DNA of 7,648 nucleotides from an uncultured Saprospiraceae bacterium (GCA_938033975.1 CALHKJ010000203.1:1-7648), one strand, 5' to 3'; positions 1-6,121 are shown, counted from the stretch's first letter. Numbers and translations: made by a program. Notes: generated by a model not told the origin, from the sequence alone.

Positions 1-679
1 TACCATGGATATTGACGATTTCAAGGTTGGAATCTTTCTTTAGGTATTTTCTAAGCTTTGTTACAAAAACATCCATACTTCTTGCTGTGAAGTAGTTGTC
101 TTCTCCCCAGATCTTAGTCAATGCCAATGATCTAGAAAGTACGTCGTTTTTGTAAAGGCAGAACATTCTTAAAAGGTGTGCTTCTTTTGGTGAAAGCTTT
201 TCCTTCTCAACGCCTGTCTCTCCTTTGAAACTTAAAATTCTAAGTGGGTAGTTAAAGTGGTATCTACCAATGATGAATTCTTTGATATCTTCATCTGGGC
301 CTAAGCCTTTACTTGTTCTTTTTAAAATTGCTTGAACTCTGTAAAGTAATTCTTCAGAATTAAAAGGCTTGGTGATATAGTCGTCTGCTCCAATTTTAAA
401 TCCTTCCAAAACATCTTCTTTCAATGTTTTTGCGGTTAAGAATATGATTGGAACATCTTTATTTTTTTCTCTGACCTCTTTTCCTAATGTGAAGCCATCT
501 TTCTTAGGCATCATCACATCAAAGATGCAAAGATCATAAGTGTCTTGTTCAAATTTTTGGTAACCCATCTCTCCATCGACAGCAAGGGTTACATCATAAT
601 CGTACATCTCTAGATAAGATTTCAGGACATCTCCGAAATTCATATCATCTTCTACAAGTAAAATTTTTTGGTTTGACAT
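1..679 (-). CDS. OmpR-family response regulator, RprY-like (3' end cut by window edge)
   Basis: DNA-binding response regulator, the cytoplasmic output partner of the histidine kinase encoded just upstream on the same strand. It starts at ATG 679-677 (MSNQKILLVEDD) and 226 codons are visible. The receiver domain spans about residues 4-119: acidic pair D11/D12, phospho-acceptor D54 in FDVMMPKKDGF, T82 in FLTAK, and K104 in the TKPF motif. A winged-helix DNA-binding domain follows from about 132, with the LSPKEAHLL stretch (162-170), the recognition-helix region SMDVFVTKLRKYL (201-213), and the start of the terminal hairpin (IVNIHG, 221-226). OmpR-family proteins usually continue with VGYRL or similar, so only about ten residues are missing. 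Sequence style and gene order resemble Bacteroides RprY; the regulated genes cannot be read from the sequence. No good -7 box was found directly upstream, so it is probably co-transcribed with the kinase, perhaps with an extra weak promoter in the 143-bp gap. Confidence 0.95.
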   Translation of the reverse strand, partial: MSNQKILLVEDDMNFGDVLKSYLEMYDYDVTLAVDGEMGYQKFEQDTYDLCIFDVMMPKKDGFTLGKEVREKNKDVPIIFLTAKTLKEDVLEGFKIGADDYITKPFNSEELLYRVQAILKRTSKGLGPDEDIKEFIIGRYHFNYPLRILSFKGETGVEKEKLSPKEAHLLRMFCLYKNDVLSRSLALTKIWGEDNYFTARSMDVFVTKLRKYLKKDSNLEIVNIHG

Positions 680-684
680 GTTCT

Positions 685-719
685 AACATTTAATGTTTTA
701 ATGCTTTTGTTAAAGCATT
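685..719. repeat. Two adjacent palindromes just upstream of the response regulator start
   Basis: Positions 685-697 form a perfect 13-nt palindrome, AACATT-t-AATGTT. Positions 700-719 form an 8-bp inverted repeat, AATGCTTT/AAAGCATT, around a 4-nt loop. Both lie between 6 and 40 nt upstream of the regulator's ATG, in the untranslated stretch between kinase and regulator. They could be an operator or an mRNA structure that tunes translation or stability of the regulator segment. There is no U-tract after either stem in the transcript direction, so this is not a standard intrinsic terminator. The region is AT-rich, so some self-complementarity is expected by chance. Confidence 0.4.
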
Positions 720-822
720 TAGTTCAGGATGACTAGGAAATGTCAGTTATTATGGTGTAAAAGTTCTCTTTTTAGATGTAAAAAGCAAGTATTAGTCACA
801 TTTTTCTTAAAGAAAACCTTAA

Positions 823-2235
823 CTAATGTCTAAACGGTAAAATTAACTTAAAGCTGCTTCCCTTTCCAAGTTCACTGTTAACATTTATAGAACCCTTGTG
901 AGCCGAAACCAATGCTTTGACATAACTGAGGCCCAAACCAAAGCCCTTAACGTCGTGTCTATTGCCAGTATGGACTCTATAAAACTTGTCAAAAATGTTT
1001 TTCAAAGCGTCTTTGGACATGCCAATTCCGTTATCTGTGATGGTAATTTGGATTCCATCCTTAACATTCTTAGTAGCAATGCTTATTTCTGGCTTTTCTG
1101 GAGAGTACTTCTCTGCATTATCTAGCAGATTATGGAAAATATTCGAAATATGGTTTTGGTCCCCTTCGATAATAAAGTGCTGAGCATCCAAATTTTTAGT
1201 CAATTTACCTTCTCTTTGATTGACCTTCAAACTCATATTTTGAACAGCACGATCTATCAATTCATGCACATCCAATTGGCCAAGGTTTAATTTGAAATCT
1301 TCTTTATCTATCGTAGCCATTTGCAAAACCTTTTCTACCTGGTTGAGCATTCTTTTATTTTCTTGTTTGATTATACCGGCAAACCGTCGAATCTTATCCT
1401 CGCTATTTATGATCTTATCCGAAGTAATGGAATCAGTTGCTAGGGATATGGTAGCGATTGGTGTCTTAAACTCATGGGTCATATTATTGATAAAGTCGGT
1501 TTTCATTTCTGAAACTTTCTTTTGCTTGAAAATTACCCAGACTACATAAGAAAAGCAAAACAAAATCAAACTGGTAAATATAATAGAGGACATTAATGAG
1601 AGCCAAACTTTTGACCAGAGGTAACCTGCTTTATTCTTAAAAAAGATTTTTAATGATCCAGGGCTTTTCGAATCAGTATTAAAAAGAGGTATCGAATAAT
1701 TTGATGTATTAAGACTTTGAGTTTCTGGACTTTCGATACTGCTGCTACCACCAATTTCTCCTACATAAAAATTTCCATTTACGATTAAGAAGGTTTCGCT
1801 TTCATTGGAGTAAATCCCATAATCTGAAAGAATATCCAGTCCTTGATTTTCTAGCTCATCTTTTATATAAATGTCAAGATTGTCTTTATCTATATTTTCC
1901 AATTTCGTCTGAGGATCCAAATAAAAAGAAGTACTTGAAAATTCTTTTCTCAATTGGCGAGTTCTAAAATCTTCTTTCTCAGGATTTAAAATTCTATCTA
2001 CAATTGGTTTTCGCTGAGTGGATTTGAAGGTAAATTGCTCTGTAGATTCTTCTTTCTTTTTAAAGTCATCTTGAATACGCTGCTTTACTTGATTGAGTAC
2101 CATCGTCACCTTATCTTCAAAAGCTTTCTCGTTCAAGTCAACCTGCCATTTAATCCATGCAAATTGGATGATGGCAAGCCCTATGAGTGCGGTACTCATA
2201 ATCCCGATAATTATCAGAATGACCTTTTTATTCAT
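823..2235 (-). CDS. Membrane sensor histidine kinase, RprX-like
   Basis: Inner-membrane sensor kinase of 470 residues, expected to autophosphorylate and pass the phosphate to D54 of the downstream regulator. The first membrane segment is at about residues 4-26. A periplasmic sensor region follows at about 30-208, its first part (35-65) charged and probably helical; it matches no domain I recognise. The second membrane segment is at about 211-236. The HisKA domain has the H-box NNMTHEFKTPIATIS with phospho-acceptor H254. The ATPase domain shows the N-box HNLLDNAEKYS (N373), G1 box DNGIGM (401-406), F-box (FDKFYR, 415-420) and G2 box GFGLGL (431-436), so all catalytic motifs are intact. ATG 2235-2233 gives a normal short cytoplasmic tip; the next Met (13) lies inside the first membrane segment. 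It ends in TAG, 143 bp before the regulator. Kinase-before-regulator order fits the RprXY type. The stimulus is unknown. Confidence 0.95.
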   Translation of the reverse strand: MNKKVILIIIGIMSTALIGLAIIQFAWIKWQVDLNEKAFEDKVTMVLNQVKQRIQDDFKKKEESTEQFTFKSTQRKPIVDRILNPEKEDFRTRQLRKEFSSTSFYLDPQTKLENIDKDNLDIYIKDELENQGLDILSDYGIYSNESETFLIVNGNFYVGEIGGSSSIESPETQSLNTSNYSIPLFNTDSKSPGSLKIFFKNKAGYLWSKVWLSLMSSIIFTSLILFCFSYVVWVIFKQKKVSEMKTDFINNMTHEFKTPIATISLATDSITSDKIINSEDKIRRFAGIIKQENKRMLNQVEKVLQMATIDKEDFKLNLGQLDVHELIDRAVQNMSLKVNQREGKLTKNLDAQHFIIEGDQNHISNIFHNLLDNAEKYSPEKPEISIATKNVKDGIQITITDNGIGMSKDALKNIFDKFYRVHTGNRHDVKGFGLGLSYVKALVSAHKGSINVNSELGKGSSFKLILPFRH

Positions 2236-2280
2236 AAGGTAAAGTTATCTCTTTTGTATTGAATCTACTCAACCTTATGA
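2232..2280. repeat. 9-bp inverted repeat framing the kinase promoter
   Basis: TCATAAGGT at 2232-2240 is matched exactly in inverted orientation by ACCTTATGA at 2272-2280, with 31 nt between the arms and 40 bp centre to centre. One arm covers the kinase start codon and the end of its candidate -7 box; the other touches its candidate -33 box. The right arm is also half of an imperfect palindrome at 2271-2287 (AACCTTAT-g-ATAAGTTT, one mismatch). A two-site operator for autoregulation is one reading. An mRNA hairpin hiding the start codon is another, but only if transcription starts upstream of 2280. Confidence 0.4.
2240..2272 (-). promoter_or_regulatory. Candidate promoter of the kinase-regulator operon
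   Basis: Reading the minus strand, TTG (2272-2270) is followed after 22 nt by TAACTTTA (2247-2240), a 7-of-8 match to the Bacteroidota -7 box TAnnTTTG. If the last base of the box is -4, transcription would start at 2236, one base before the kinase ATG at 2235, giving an almost leaderless message. The final G of the consensus is missing, so the call is tentative. Confidence 0.4.
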
Positions 2281-2295
2281 TAAGTTTAAAACTAA

Positions 2296-2325
2296 TTGCC
2301 AAGGAACAATTGATTTCTATCTTTG
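2296..2325 (+). promoter_or_regulatory. Bacteroidota-type promoter of the mce operon
   Basis: TTG (2296-2298) is followed after 19 nt by TATCTTTG (2318-2325), a full match to the -7 consensus TAnnTTTG with good spacing. Only three bases separate the box from the ATG at 2329. Counting the final G as -4, the predicted transcription start is the A of that ATG, so the mRNA would be leaderless. The start codon is well fixed by protein homology, which makes this inference stronger than most. Confidence 0.65.
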
Positions 2326-2328
2326 TGT

Positions 2329-2739
2329 ATGCAAAAAATCGAACATATTGGGATTGCTGTAAAGGATCTGGATCAAGCAGAGACGACCTATGCCTTGTTA
2401 TTGGGCGCCAAACCATACAAGAGAGAATTAGTAGAATCAGAAGGTGTATTGACGTCATTTCTTAGAAATGGTCCTAATAAAATTGAATTATTGCAGGCTA
2501 CAAATGATAACAGTCCAATCGCAAAATTTATAGAGAAGAAAGGAGAAGGCATTCACCATGTTGCCTTTTTAGTAAGCGACATTCATGCAGAAATGGAAAA
2601 AATGAGAGCAGATGGCTTTCGTATATTAAATGATGAACCAAAACATGGTGCGGACAATAAATTAATTTGTTTCATCCACCCAAAATCTGCCAACGGTGTT
2701 TTGATCGAGTTATGCCAAGAACGTAAGTACTCAGTCTAA
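2329..2739 (+). CDS. mce: Methylmalonyl-CoA epimerase
   Basis: Cytoplasmic VOC-fold metalloenzyme of 136 residues that interconverts the (2R) and (2S) epimers of methylmalonyl-CoA. It links B12-dependent methylmalonyl-CoA mutase to propionyl-CoA metabolism. The family signature opens at once (MQKIEHIGIAVKDL). Likely metal ligands are H6, H77 in GIHHVAF and E127 in LIELCQ, with E53 (KIELLQ) at the remaining VOC metal position; E38 (ESEGV) lies where the family's catalytic acid is expected. Length is normal and both halves of the VOC repeat are intact. An in-frame TTG at 2323 would add two residues, but it lies inside the -7 box, so ATG 2329 is preferred. It is the first gene of a plus-strand operon; its stop is one base before the permease ATG. 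The mutase genes are not in this window. Confidence 0.93.
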   Translation: MQKIEHIGIAVKDLDQAETTYALLLGAKPYKRELVESEGVLTSFLRNGPNKIELLQATNDNSPIAKFIEKKGEGIHHVAFLVSDIHAEMEKMRADGFRILNDEPKHGADNKLICFIHPKSANGVLIELCQERKYSV

Positions 2740-2740
2740 C

Positions 2741-3520
2741 ATGGAATGGTGGATTCCAATCATAGGATTTTTAGGAGGGATGGTCGCAGGTGTCATGAAT
2801 ACTCTTGCTGGCTTTGGGTCGATTATTACCTTATCCATTCTTATGGAGTTGATGGGCCTTCCGGCAAATGTGGCCAATGGAACCAATCGACTTAATACCG
2901 TCTTTGCAGGAATCACTGCAACTGCCACTTTCATCAAAAATGACAAGTTGGATATTTTTCGAGGACGATGGTATTTAATCTTTACATCCTTGGGAGCATT
3001 TATAGGAGTATACTTAGCACTCATTGTTAGCAATGAGCAGTTTAAAATCATTTTTAAATTCCTCATAGTTGTCCTCTTTCTAATCCTTCTTTTGAATCCT
3101 AAAAAGTTACTTAAAGAGTACGCTGGTGAGTATAATCTTCGGCTTTATATTTTGATTCCAGTATTCTTATTGATTGGAATTTATGGTGGTTTTATCCAGA
3201 TGGGTATGGGAGTATTTTTTATTGTTGCCATTGCATTGCTGGGTAGATATAATCTCGTGGAAGGAAATGCTTTAAAGGCTTTTATTGTTTTAGCTTATTC
3301 GATTATTGCGCTTGTAATATTTTGGTGGAATGGACTGGTGGATATCAAAGCGGGTATAGCCATTACGGTAGGACAAATGTTAGGTGCCTGGCTGACTGCA
3401 AGATTCGCATCGAAATACAAAAATGCCAATATTTGGGCCTATCGAGTCTTACTTATCATTGTTATATTTGTGATATTATATTACTTCGGTATTTTTGCCT
3501 TACTAGCAAAGCTGTTTTAA
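2741..3520 (+). CDS. TauE/SafE-family membrane permease
   Basis: Polytopic inner-membrane protein of 259 residues with about eight hydrophobic segments, roughly at 5-25, 27-40, 78-97, 101-119, 135-150, 154-168, 179-196 and 204-222, plus a strong one at 233-255. The family's two related halves are visible. The first has NTLAGFGS (20-27) and GLPANVANGTNRL (39-51); the second has GGFIQMGMGVFF (149-160) and NLVEGNALKAF (171-181). Family members are proposed to export or import small organic anions such as sulfoacetate, sulfite or taurine-derived compounds, but the substrate cannot be deduced here. It begins one base after the epimerase stop, and its TAA (3518-3520) abuts the ATG of the next gene, so all three are almost surely co-transcribed and translationally coupled. 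Being next to mce hints at an organic-acid substrate, but that is only a guess. Confidence 0.9.
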   Translation: MEWWIPIIGFLGGMVAGVMNTLAGFGSIITLSILMELMGLPANVANGTNRLNTVFAGITATATFIKNDKLDIFRGRWYLIFTSLGAFIGVYLALIVSNEQFKIIFKFLIVVLFLILLLNPKKLLKEYAGEYNLRLYILIPVFLLIGIYGGFIQMGMGVFFIVAIALLGRYNLVEGNALKAFIVLAYSIIALVIFWWNGLVDIKAGIAITVGQMLGAWLTARFASKYKNANIWAYRVLLIIVIFVILYYFGIFALLAKLF

Positions 3521-4810
3521 ATGAAAAATTTTATTTTTCTTCTCATTGTCCTATTTACCTTGAGTGGGACCAAATGCAATGATGTAAATGAAGATCCATC
3601 GTTTAAAACAATCTTTAAAGAACTTGAATCAGAATTTCCTCAAATTCTAGCTAAGCCAGAAAAGTTTGAAGTCCAAGTAAGGTATACTCAAATTAATTTG
3701 GATTCGAAAGATAAATTGGAGTTTGAAAACTTCGATTACCGTGTGGATCCATTCCAATATTTTTATCCTGCTAGCACTGTCAAGATGCCTGTTGCCTTTC
3801 TTGCTTTAGAAAAGTTAGAGATGATTCAAAAATCGGGCTATAAGGTCGATATCGATACTCCTTTGAGATTTGGAAAAGGAATGAGTCCGCAAACCACCTT
3901 TAGTGAAGATAATACAGCCAAAGATTCAATCATTACGCTAAGACATTTAATCAATCGTGTATTCTCAATAAGTGACAACAATGCCTACAATAGATTGTAT
4001 GAATTTGTTGGAAGAGATGATATCAACAAAGAATTGAGAAGCAAAGGATTATTTGATCACTCTAGGATTATAACTAGAGTAGGGGTTTCGGGATTTGATT
4101 ATGAGACCAACGCTTTCGCAAATCCCTTCGAGTTTTACAATGATCATGGTGTAATCTATTCTGAAATTGTAAGAAAGTCCCACAATGATTTTAGATCCTT
4201 GGTTGTTAAAAATTCAATCAAAGGAAAAGCTTATATAGATTCAGCAGACAATCTTGTCAACCAGCCATTTGATATGTCAAATAAAAACTTTGTCAATATT
4301 GAAGACCTTGAAGGTAGTTTGCAACGAATTATTTATCCTGAATATTTTTCTAAAAAATCTAGATTTCAAATAAGTAATTATCATAGCGCATTTTTGAGAC
4401 ATGCCATGGCTCGACTACCTCGTGAGCAGAACTATCCGCAATATGATCTAGATCAATATCACGATAGTTATGTAAAGTTTTTTATGTATGGTGACAATAA
4501 AAATGAAATTCCAGATCACATCAGAATTTTCAACAAGGTAGGCTATGCATATGGCACCCTAACGGATTGTGCCTTTATTGTGGACCTTAAATACAATCTT
4601 GCTTTCTTCCTTACTGCAACGATACATGTAAACGAAAACCAAATTTTCAATGATGGGGTATATGAATATGATGAAATTGGAATTCCATTCTTGGCTTCTT
4701 TGGGTAGAAAGGTCTATGATTTAGAGCTATCAAGAGAAAGACCTAAGTATGATCTTTCTAGATTTAAGTTGAAGTATGATCGTGAATTTATTGCCAAGAC
4801 CAAAAAGTAA
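3521..4810 (+). CDS. Exported serine hydrolase, class A beta-lactamase-like fold
   Basis: 429-residue protein with an N-terminal hydrophobic signal (about 3-15) ending in SGTKC. C19 could be lipidated, but Lys at -1 makes a poor lipobox, so either a lipoprotein or a secreted periplasmic protein is possible. The catalytic domain has the serine-hydrolase motif YPASTVKMPVAF (nucleophile S85, K88), the second motif SDNNA (S151-D152-N153) and NKVGYAYG (K339-V340-G341) in place of KTG, followed by the expected beta strand (AFIVDLKYNLAFFLTATI). The 188 residues between SDN and KVG are about 80 more than in typical class A beta-lactamases. No ExxLN omega-loop motif is evident; E195 in DYETN is the nearest candidate. 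It may act on a cell-wall peptide or another ester or amide rather than on antibiotics. Its start directly follows the permease stop (TAAATG). It converges on the HAD gene with only 11 nt between the stops and no terminator. Confidence 0.85.
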   Translation: MKNFIFLLIVLFTLSGTKCNDVNEDPSFKTIFKELESEFPQILAKPEKFEVQVRYTQINLDSKDKLEFENFDYRVDPFQYFYPASTVKMPVAFLALEKLEMIQKSGYKVDIDTPLRFGKGMSPQTTFSEDNTAKDSIITLRHLINRVFSISDNNAYNRLYEFVGRDDINKELRSKGLFDHSRIITRVGVSGFDYETNAFANPFEFYNDHGVIYSEIVRKSHNDFRSLVVKNSIKGKAYIDSADNLVNQPFDMSNKNFVNIEDLEGSLQRIIYPEYFSKKSRFQISNYHSAFLRHAMARLPREQNYPQYDLDQYHDSYVKFFMYGDNKNEIPDHIRIFNKVGYAYGTLTDCAFIVDLKYNLAFFLTATIHVNENQIFNDGVYEYDEIGIPFLASLGRKVYDLELSRERPKYDLSRFKLKYDREFIAKTKK

Positions 4811-4821
4811 ACTCATAACAA

Positions 4822-5436
4822 TTACAAGTTTATTCCCATTGCTTTCAAATCCTTGTTTAATTGTTCGGGCGAATGAAAATGAATGCATTTAATTCCATGC
4901 TTTTCTGCGGCTAAAATATTCCTTTTGTTGTCATCTATAAATAATGACTCCTCAGGTACTAAATCGTATCGATTCAAGATCGTATTGTATATTTTATCCT
5001 CAGGTTTTTTACATTTTTCAACTCCAGAAATAACTATTCCATCAAACCAATGTAGGAACTCATACCTAGCTTCGGCAACAGGAAATGTCTCTGCTGACCA
5101 ATTGGTCAGAGCCAGCACTTTATAATTTTCGTCTTTGATAAACTTATCGAGAATTTCAACGGTACCATCGATGGCACCTGTAAGCATTTCTTCCCATCGT
5201 CCATAGTAGGCGAGAATGTTTTCTCTATGTTCAGGATATTTTCGAATGAGCAGTTCGTTGGCTTGGACAATGGGTCTTCCACCATCTTGTTCTTCATTCC
5301 AATCAAATGTGCAGATATTTTCAAGAAACCAATTGACTTCTTCTTCTGTATCAAATATCGTTTTGAAAACTTCTTTAGGATCCCAACCAATCAGTACTCC
5401 ACCTAAATCAAAAATGATGTTCTTAATGTGGCTCAA
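4822..5436 (-). CDS. HAD-superfamily hydrolase, subfamily IA (YihX-like)
   Basis: Cytoplasmic HAD hydrolase of 204 residues, probably a small-molecule phosphatase. Motif I is IIFDLGGVL (nucleophile D10), motif II is ALTNWS (T111), motif III is K144-P145 in EKCKKPEDKIY, and motif IV is LFIDDN (D168/D169). The second Asp of the usual DxD is Gly12, as in YihX and related HAD-IA proteins. A helical cap lies at about residues 18-90. The start must be TTG (5436-5434): upstream in frame there is a TGA stop with no ATG or GTG before this codon, and motif I begins only a few residues in. It follows the cyclophilin stop after a single T (TAA-T-TTG), so it is probably translated by coupling with the upstream gene. 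Its 3' end faces the serine hydrolase gene. The substrate cannot be read from the sequence. Confidence 0.9.
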   Translation of the reverse strand: MSHIKNIIFDLGGVLIGWDPKEVFKTIFDTEEEVNWFLENICTFDWNEEQDGGRPIVQANELLIRKYPEHRENILAYYGRWEEMLTGAIDGTVEILDKFIKDENYKVLALTNWSAETFPVAEARYEFLHWFDGIVISGVEKCKKPEDKIYNTILNRYDLVPEESLFIDDNKRNILAAEKHGIKCIHFHSPEQLNKDLKAMGINL

Positions 5437-5437
5437 A

Positions 5438-5941
5438 TTACTCTTTGATTTCGATGTTCAGAATTTCATCTCCCATTCTGATGTCATTAATTGTCTCCTG
5501 GTCCTTATCTCCATGAATTTTTCCAAAGACAGTGTGATTACCATCCAACCATGGAGTCTCCACATGTGTTATGAAAAACTGACTACCATTTGTACCAGGA
5601 CCTGCATTTGCCATTGATAAAACCCCTCCTGAATCATGCTTTAATTCTGGGTGGAACTCATCAGCAAATTTGTAACCTGGGCCTCCAGTTCCTGTCCCTA
5701 GCGGACAACCTCCTTGAACCATAAATTCAGGAATCACCCTATGAAAGGTCAAGCCATCGTAATATCCTTTCTTAGATAACTCTAAAAAATTTGCTACCGT
5801 CAAAGGACATTTTTGAGCAAATAAGGTGAGGTTGATATCTCCTTTATTTGTGCGAATACAGATCTCGACATCCTTATCAAAGCTTGCGGCATGCATTAGC
5901 ATCTGGATTTCTGCTATATCTATTTTATCTGTTGCTGACAT
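5438..5941 (-). CDS. Cyclophilin-type peptidyl-prolyl cis-trans isomerase
   Basis: Cyclophilin of 167 residues that catalyses cis-trans isomerisation of X-Pro bonds. With the chosen start it has no signal peptide, so it should be cytoplasmic. The catalytic Arg is R68 in LTFHRVIPEFMVQGG (64-78), followed by GTGTGGPGYKFADEF (82-96), LSMANAGPGTNGSQFFI (108-124) and PWLDGNHTVFGKI (130-142). W131 matches the cyclosporin-contact Trp of human CypA. About 22 extra residues precede the fold, ending near VEICIRTNKG. The open frame extends upstream to 5995, but that extra stretch covers the -7 box at 5981-5974; the ATG at 5941 (MSATDKID), about 32 nt from the box, is the better start. It is first in a two-gene operon with the HAD hydrolase and diverges from sdhC. 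Confidence 0.93.
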   Translation of the reverse strand: MSATDKIDIAEIQMLMHAASFDKDVEICIRTNKGDINLTLFAQKCPLTVANFLELSKKGYYDGLTFHRVIPEFMVQGGCPLGTGTGGPGYKFADEFHPELKHDSGGVLSMANAGPGTNGSQFFITHVETPWLDGNHTVFGKIHGDKDQETINDIRMGDEILNIEIKE

Positions 5942-5973
5942 ATTTCTTCTGTTTAATATTATTGTTAGAAGCG

Positions 5974-5981
5974 CAAAAATA
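5974..5981 (-). promoter_or_regulatory. -7 box of the cyclophilin-HAD operon
   Basis: On the minus strand, TATTTTTG matches TAnnTTTG fully. The predicted transcription start is near 5970, leaving a leader of about 29 nt before ATG 5941. No TTG lies at 17-23 nt upstream (the nearest is 11 nt away), so the -33 element is missing or degenerate. Confidence 0.5.
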
Positions 5982-5999
5982 AGCGAATGTTGCAATATT

Positions 6000-6030
6000 T
6001 AGGGCTTTTAGCCACTAATATCGCGCCCTA
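6000..6030. repeat. Nested GC-rich inverted repeats between the divergent promoters
   Basis: TAGGGC (6000-6005) pairs with GCCCTA (6025-6030), 19 nt apart. Inside it, GGCT-TTT-AGCC (6003-6013) is a second perfect inverted repeat sharing the left arm, so the two are mutually exclusive as RNA stems. This GC-rich patch is unusual in an otherwise AT-rich spacer and lies between the cyclophilin and sdhC -7 boxes. It could be an operator for either unit. The arms are short, so chance is not excluded. Confidence 0.3.
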
Positions 6031-6072
6031 TCTAAAATAATTCTAAATAAGTTTATCGAATTTAACTGACAA

Positions 6073-6100
6073 TTTGAACCAATGGATTATTTTAAATTTG
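6073..6100 (+). promoter_or_regulatory. Candidate promoter of the sdh operon
   Basis: TAAATTTG at 6093-6100 is a full match to the -7 box TAnnTTTG. TTTG at 6073-6076 is the only -33 candidate, with 16 nt between the elements, slightly shorter than the usual 17-23. The predicted start near 6104 leaves a leader of about 18 nt before the sdhC ATG at 6122. Confidence 0.5.
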
Positions 6101-6121
6101 TCAAACAGAAAAACGAATAAC

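Noticed and set aside
803..822. Short stem just after the kinase stop (TTAAGG/CTTTAA around TTTT on the minus strand)
   Set aside because: Six mostly A-T pairs with a G-T wobble and no U-tract; too weak to call a terminator.
898..2262. Plus-strand open frames at 898-1125, 986-1183, 1292-1549 and 2035-2262
   Set aside because: They lie opposite the histidine kinase, have no recognisable motifs or promoters, and the kinase is intact with all catalytic boxes.
2228..3066. Minus-strand open frames at 2228-2458 and 2731-3066, and plus-strand frame 2259-2465
   Set aside because: All overlap the well-supported epimerase and permease genes or their promoter and show no protein family features.
4744..4782. 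10-nt direct repeat AAGTATGATC near the end of the serine hydrolase gene
   Set aside because: It lies in coding sequence and encodes a repeated KYD tripeptide; two copies in AT-rich DNA are not enough to call a repeat element.
4811..4821. Bidirectional terminator between the convergent serine hydrolase and HAD genes
   Set aside because: Only 11 nt separate the stops, with no stem or T-tract; any terminator would have to lie inside coding sequence and none is evident.
5942..5995. Upstream extension of the cyclophilin to ATG 5995, giving an 18-residue hydrophobic N-terminus that could look like a signal peptide
   Set aside because: The extension covers the full-match -7 box at 5981-5974, which would remove it from the transcript; the 5941 start gives a normal cytosolic cyclophilin. 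A secreted form using another promoter is not fully excluded.
6074..6121. Upstream extension of sdhC to TTG 6074
   Set aside because: It overlaps both promoter elements at 6073-6100 and adds polar residues not typical of the family; ATG 6122 fits the usual N-terminus.
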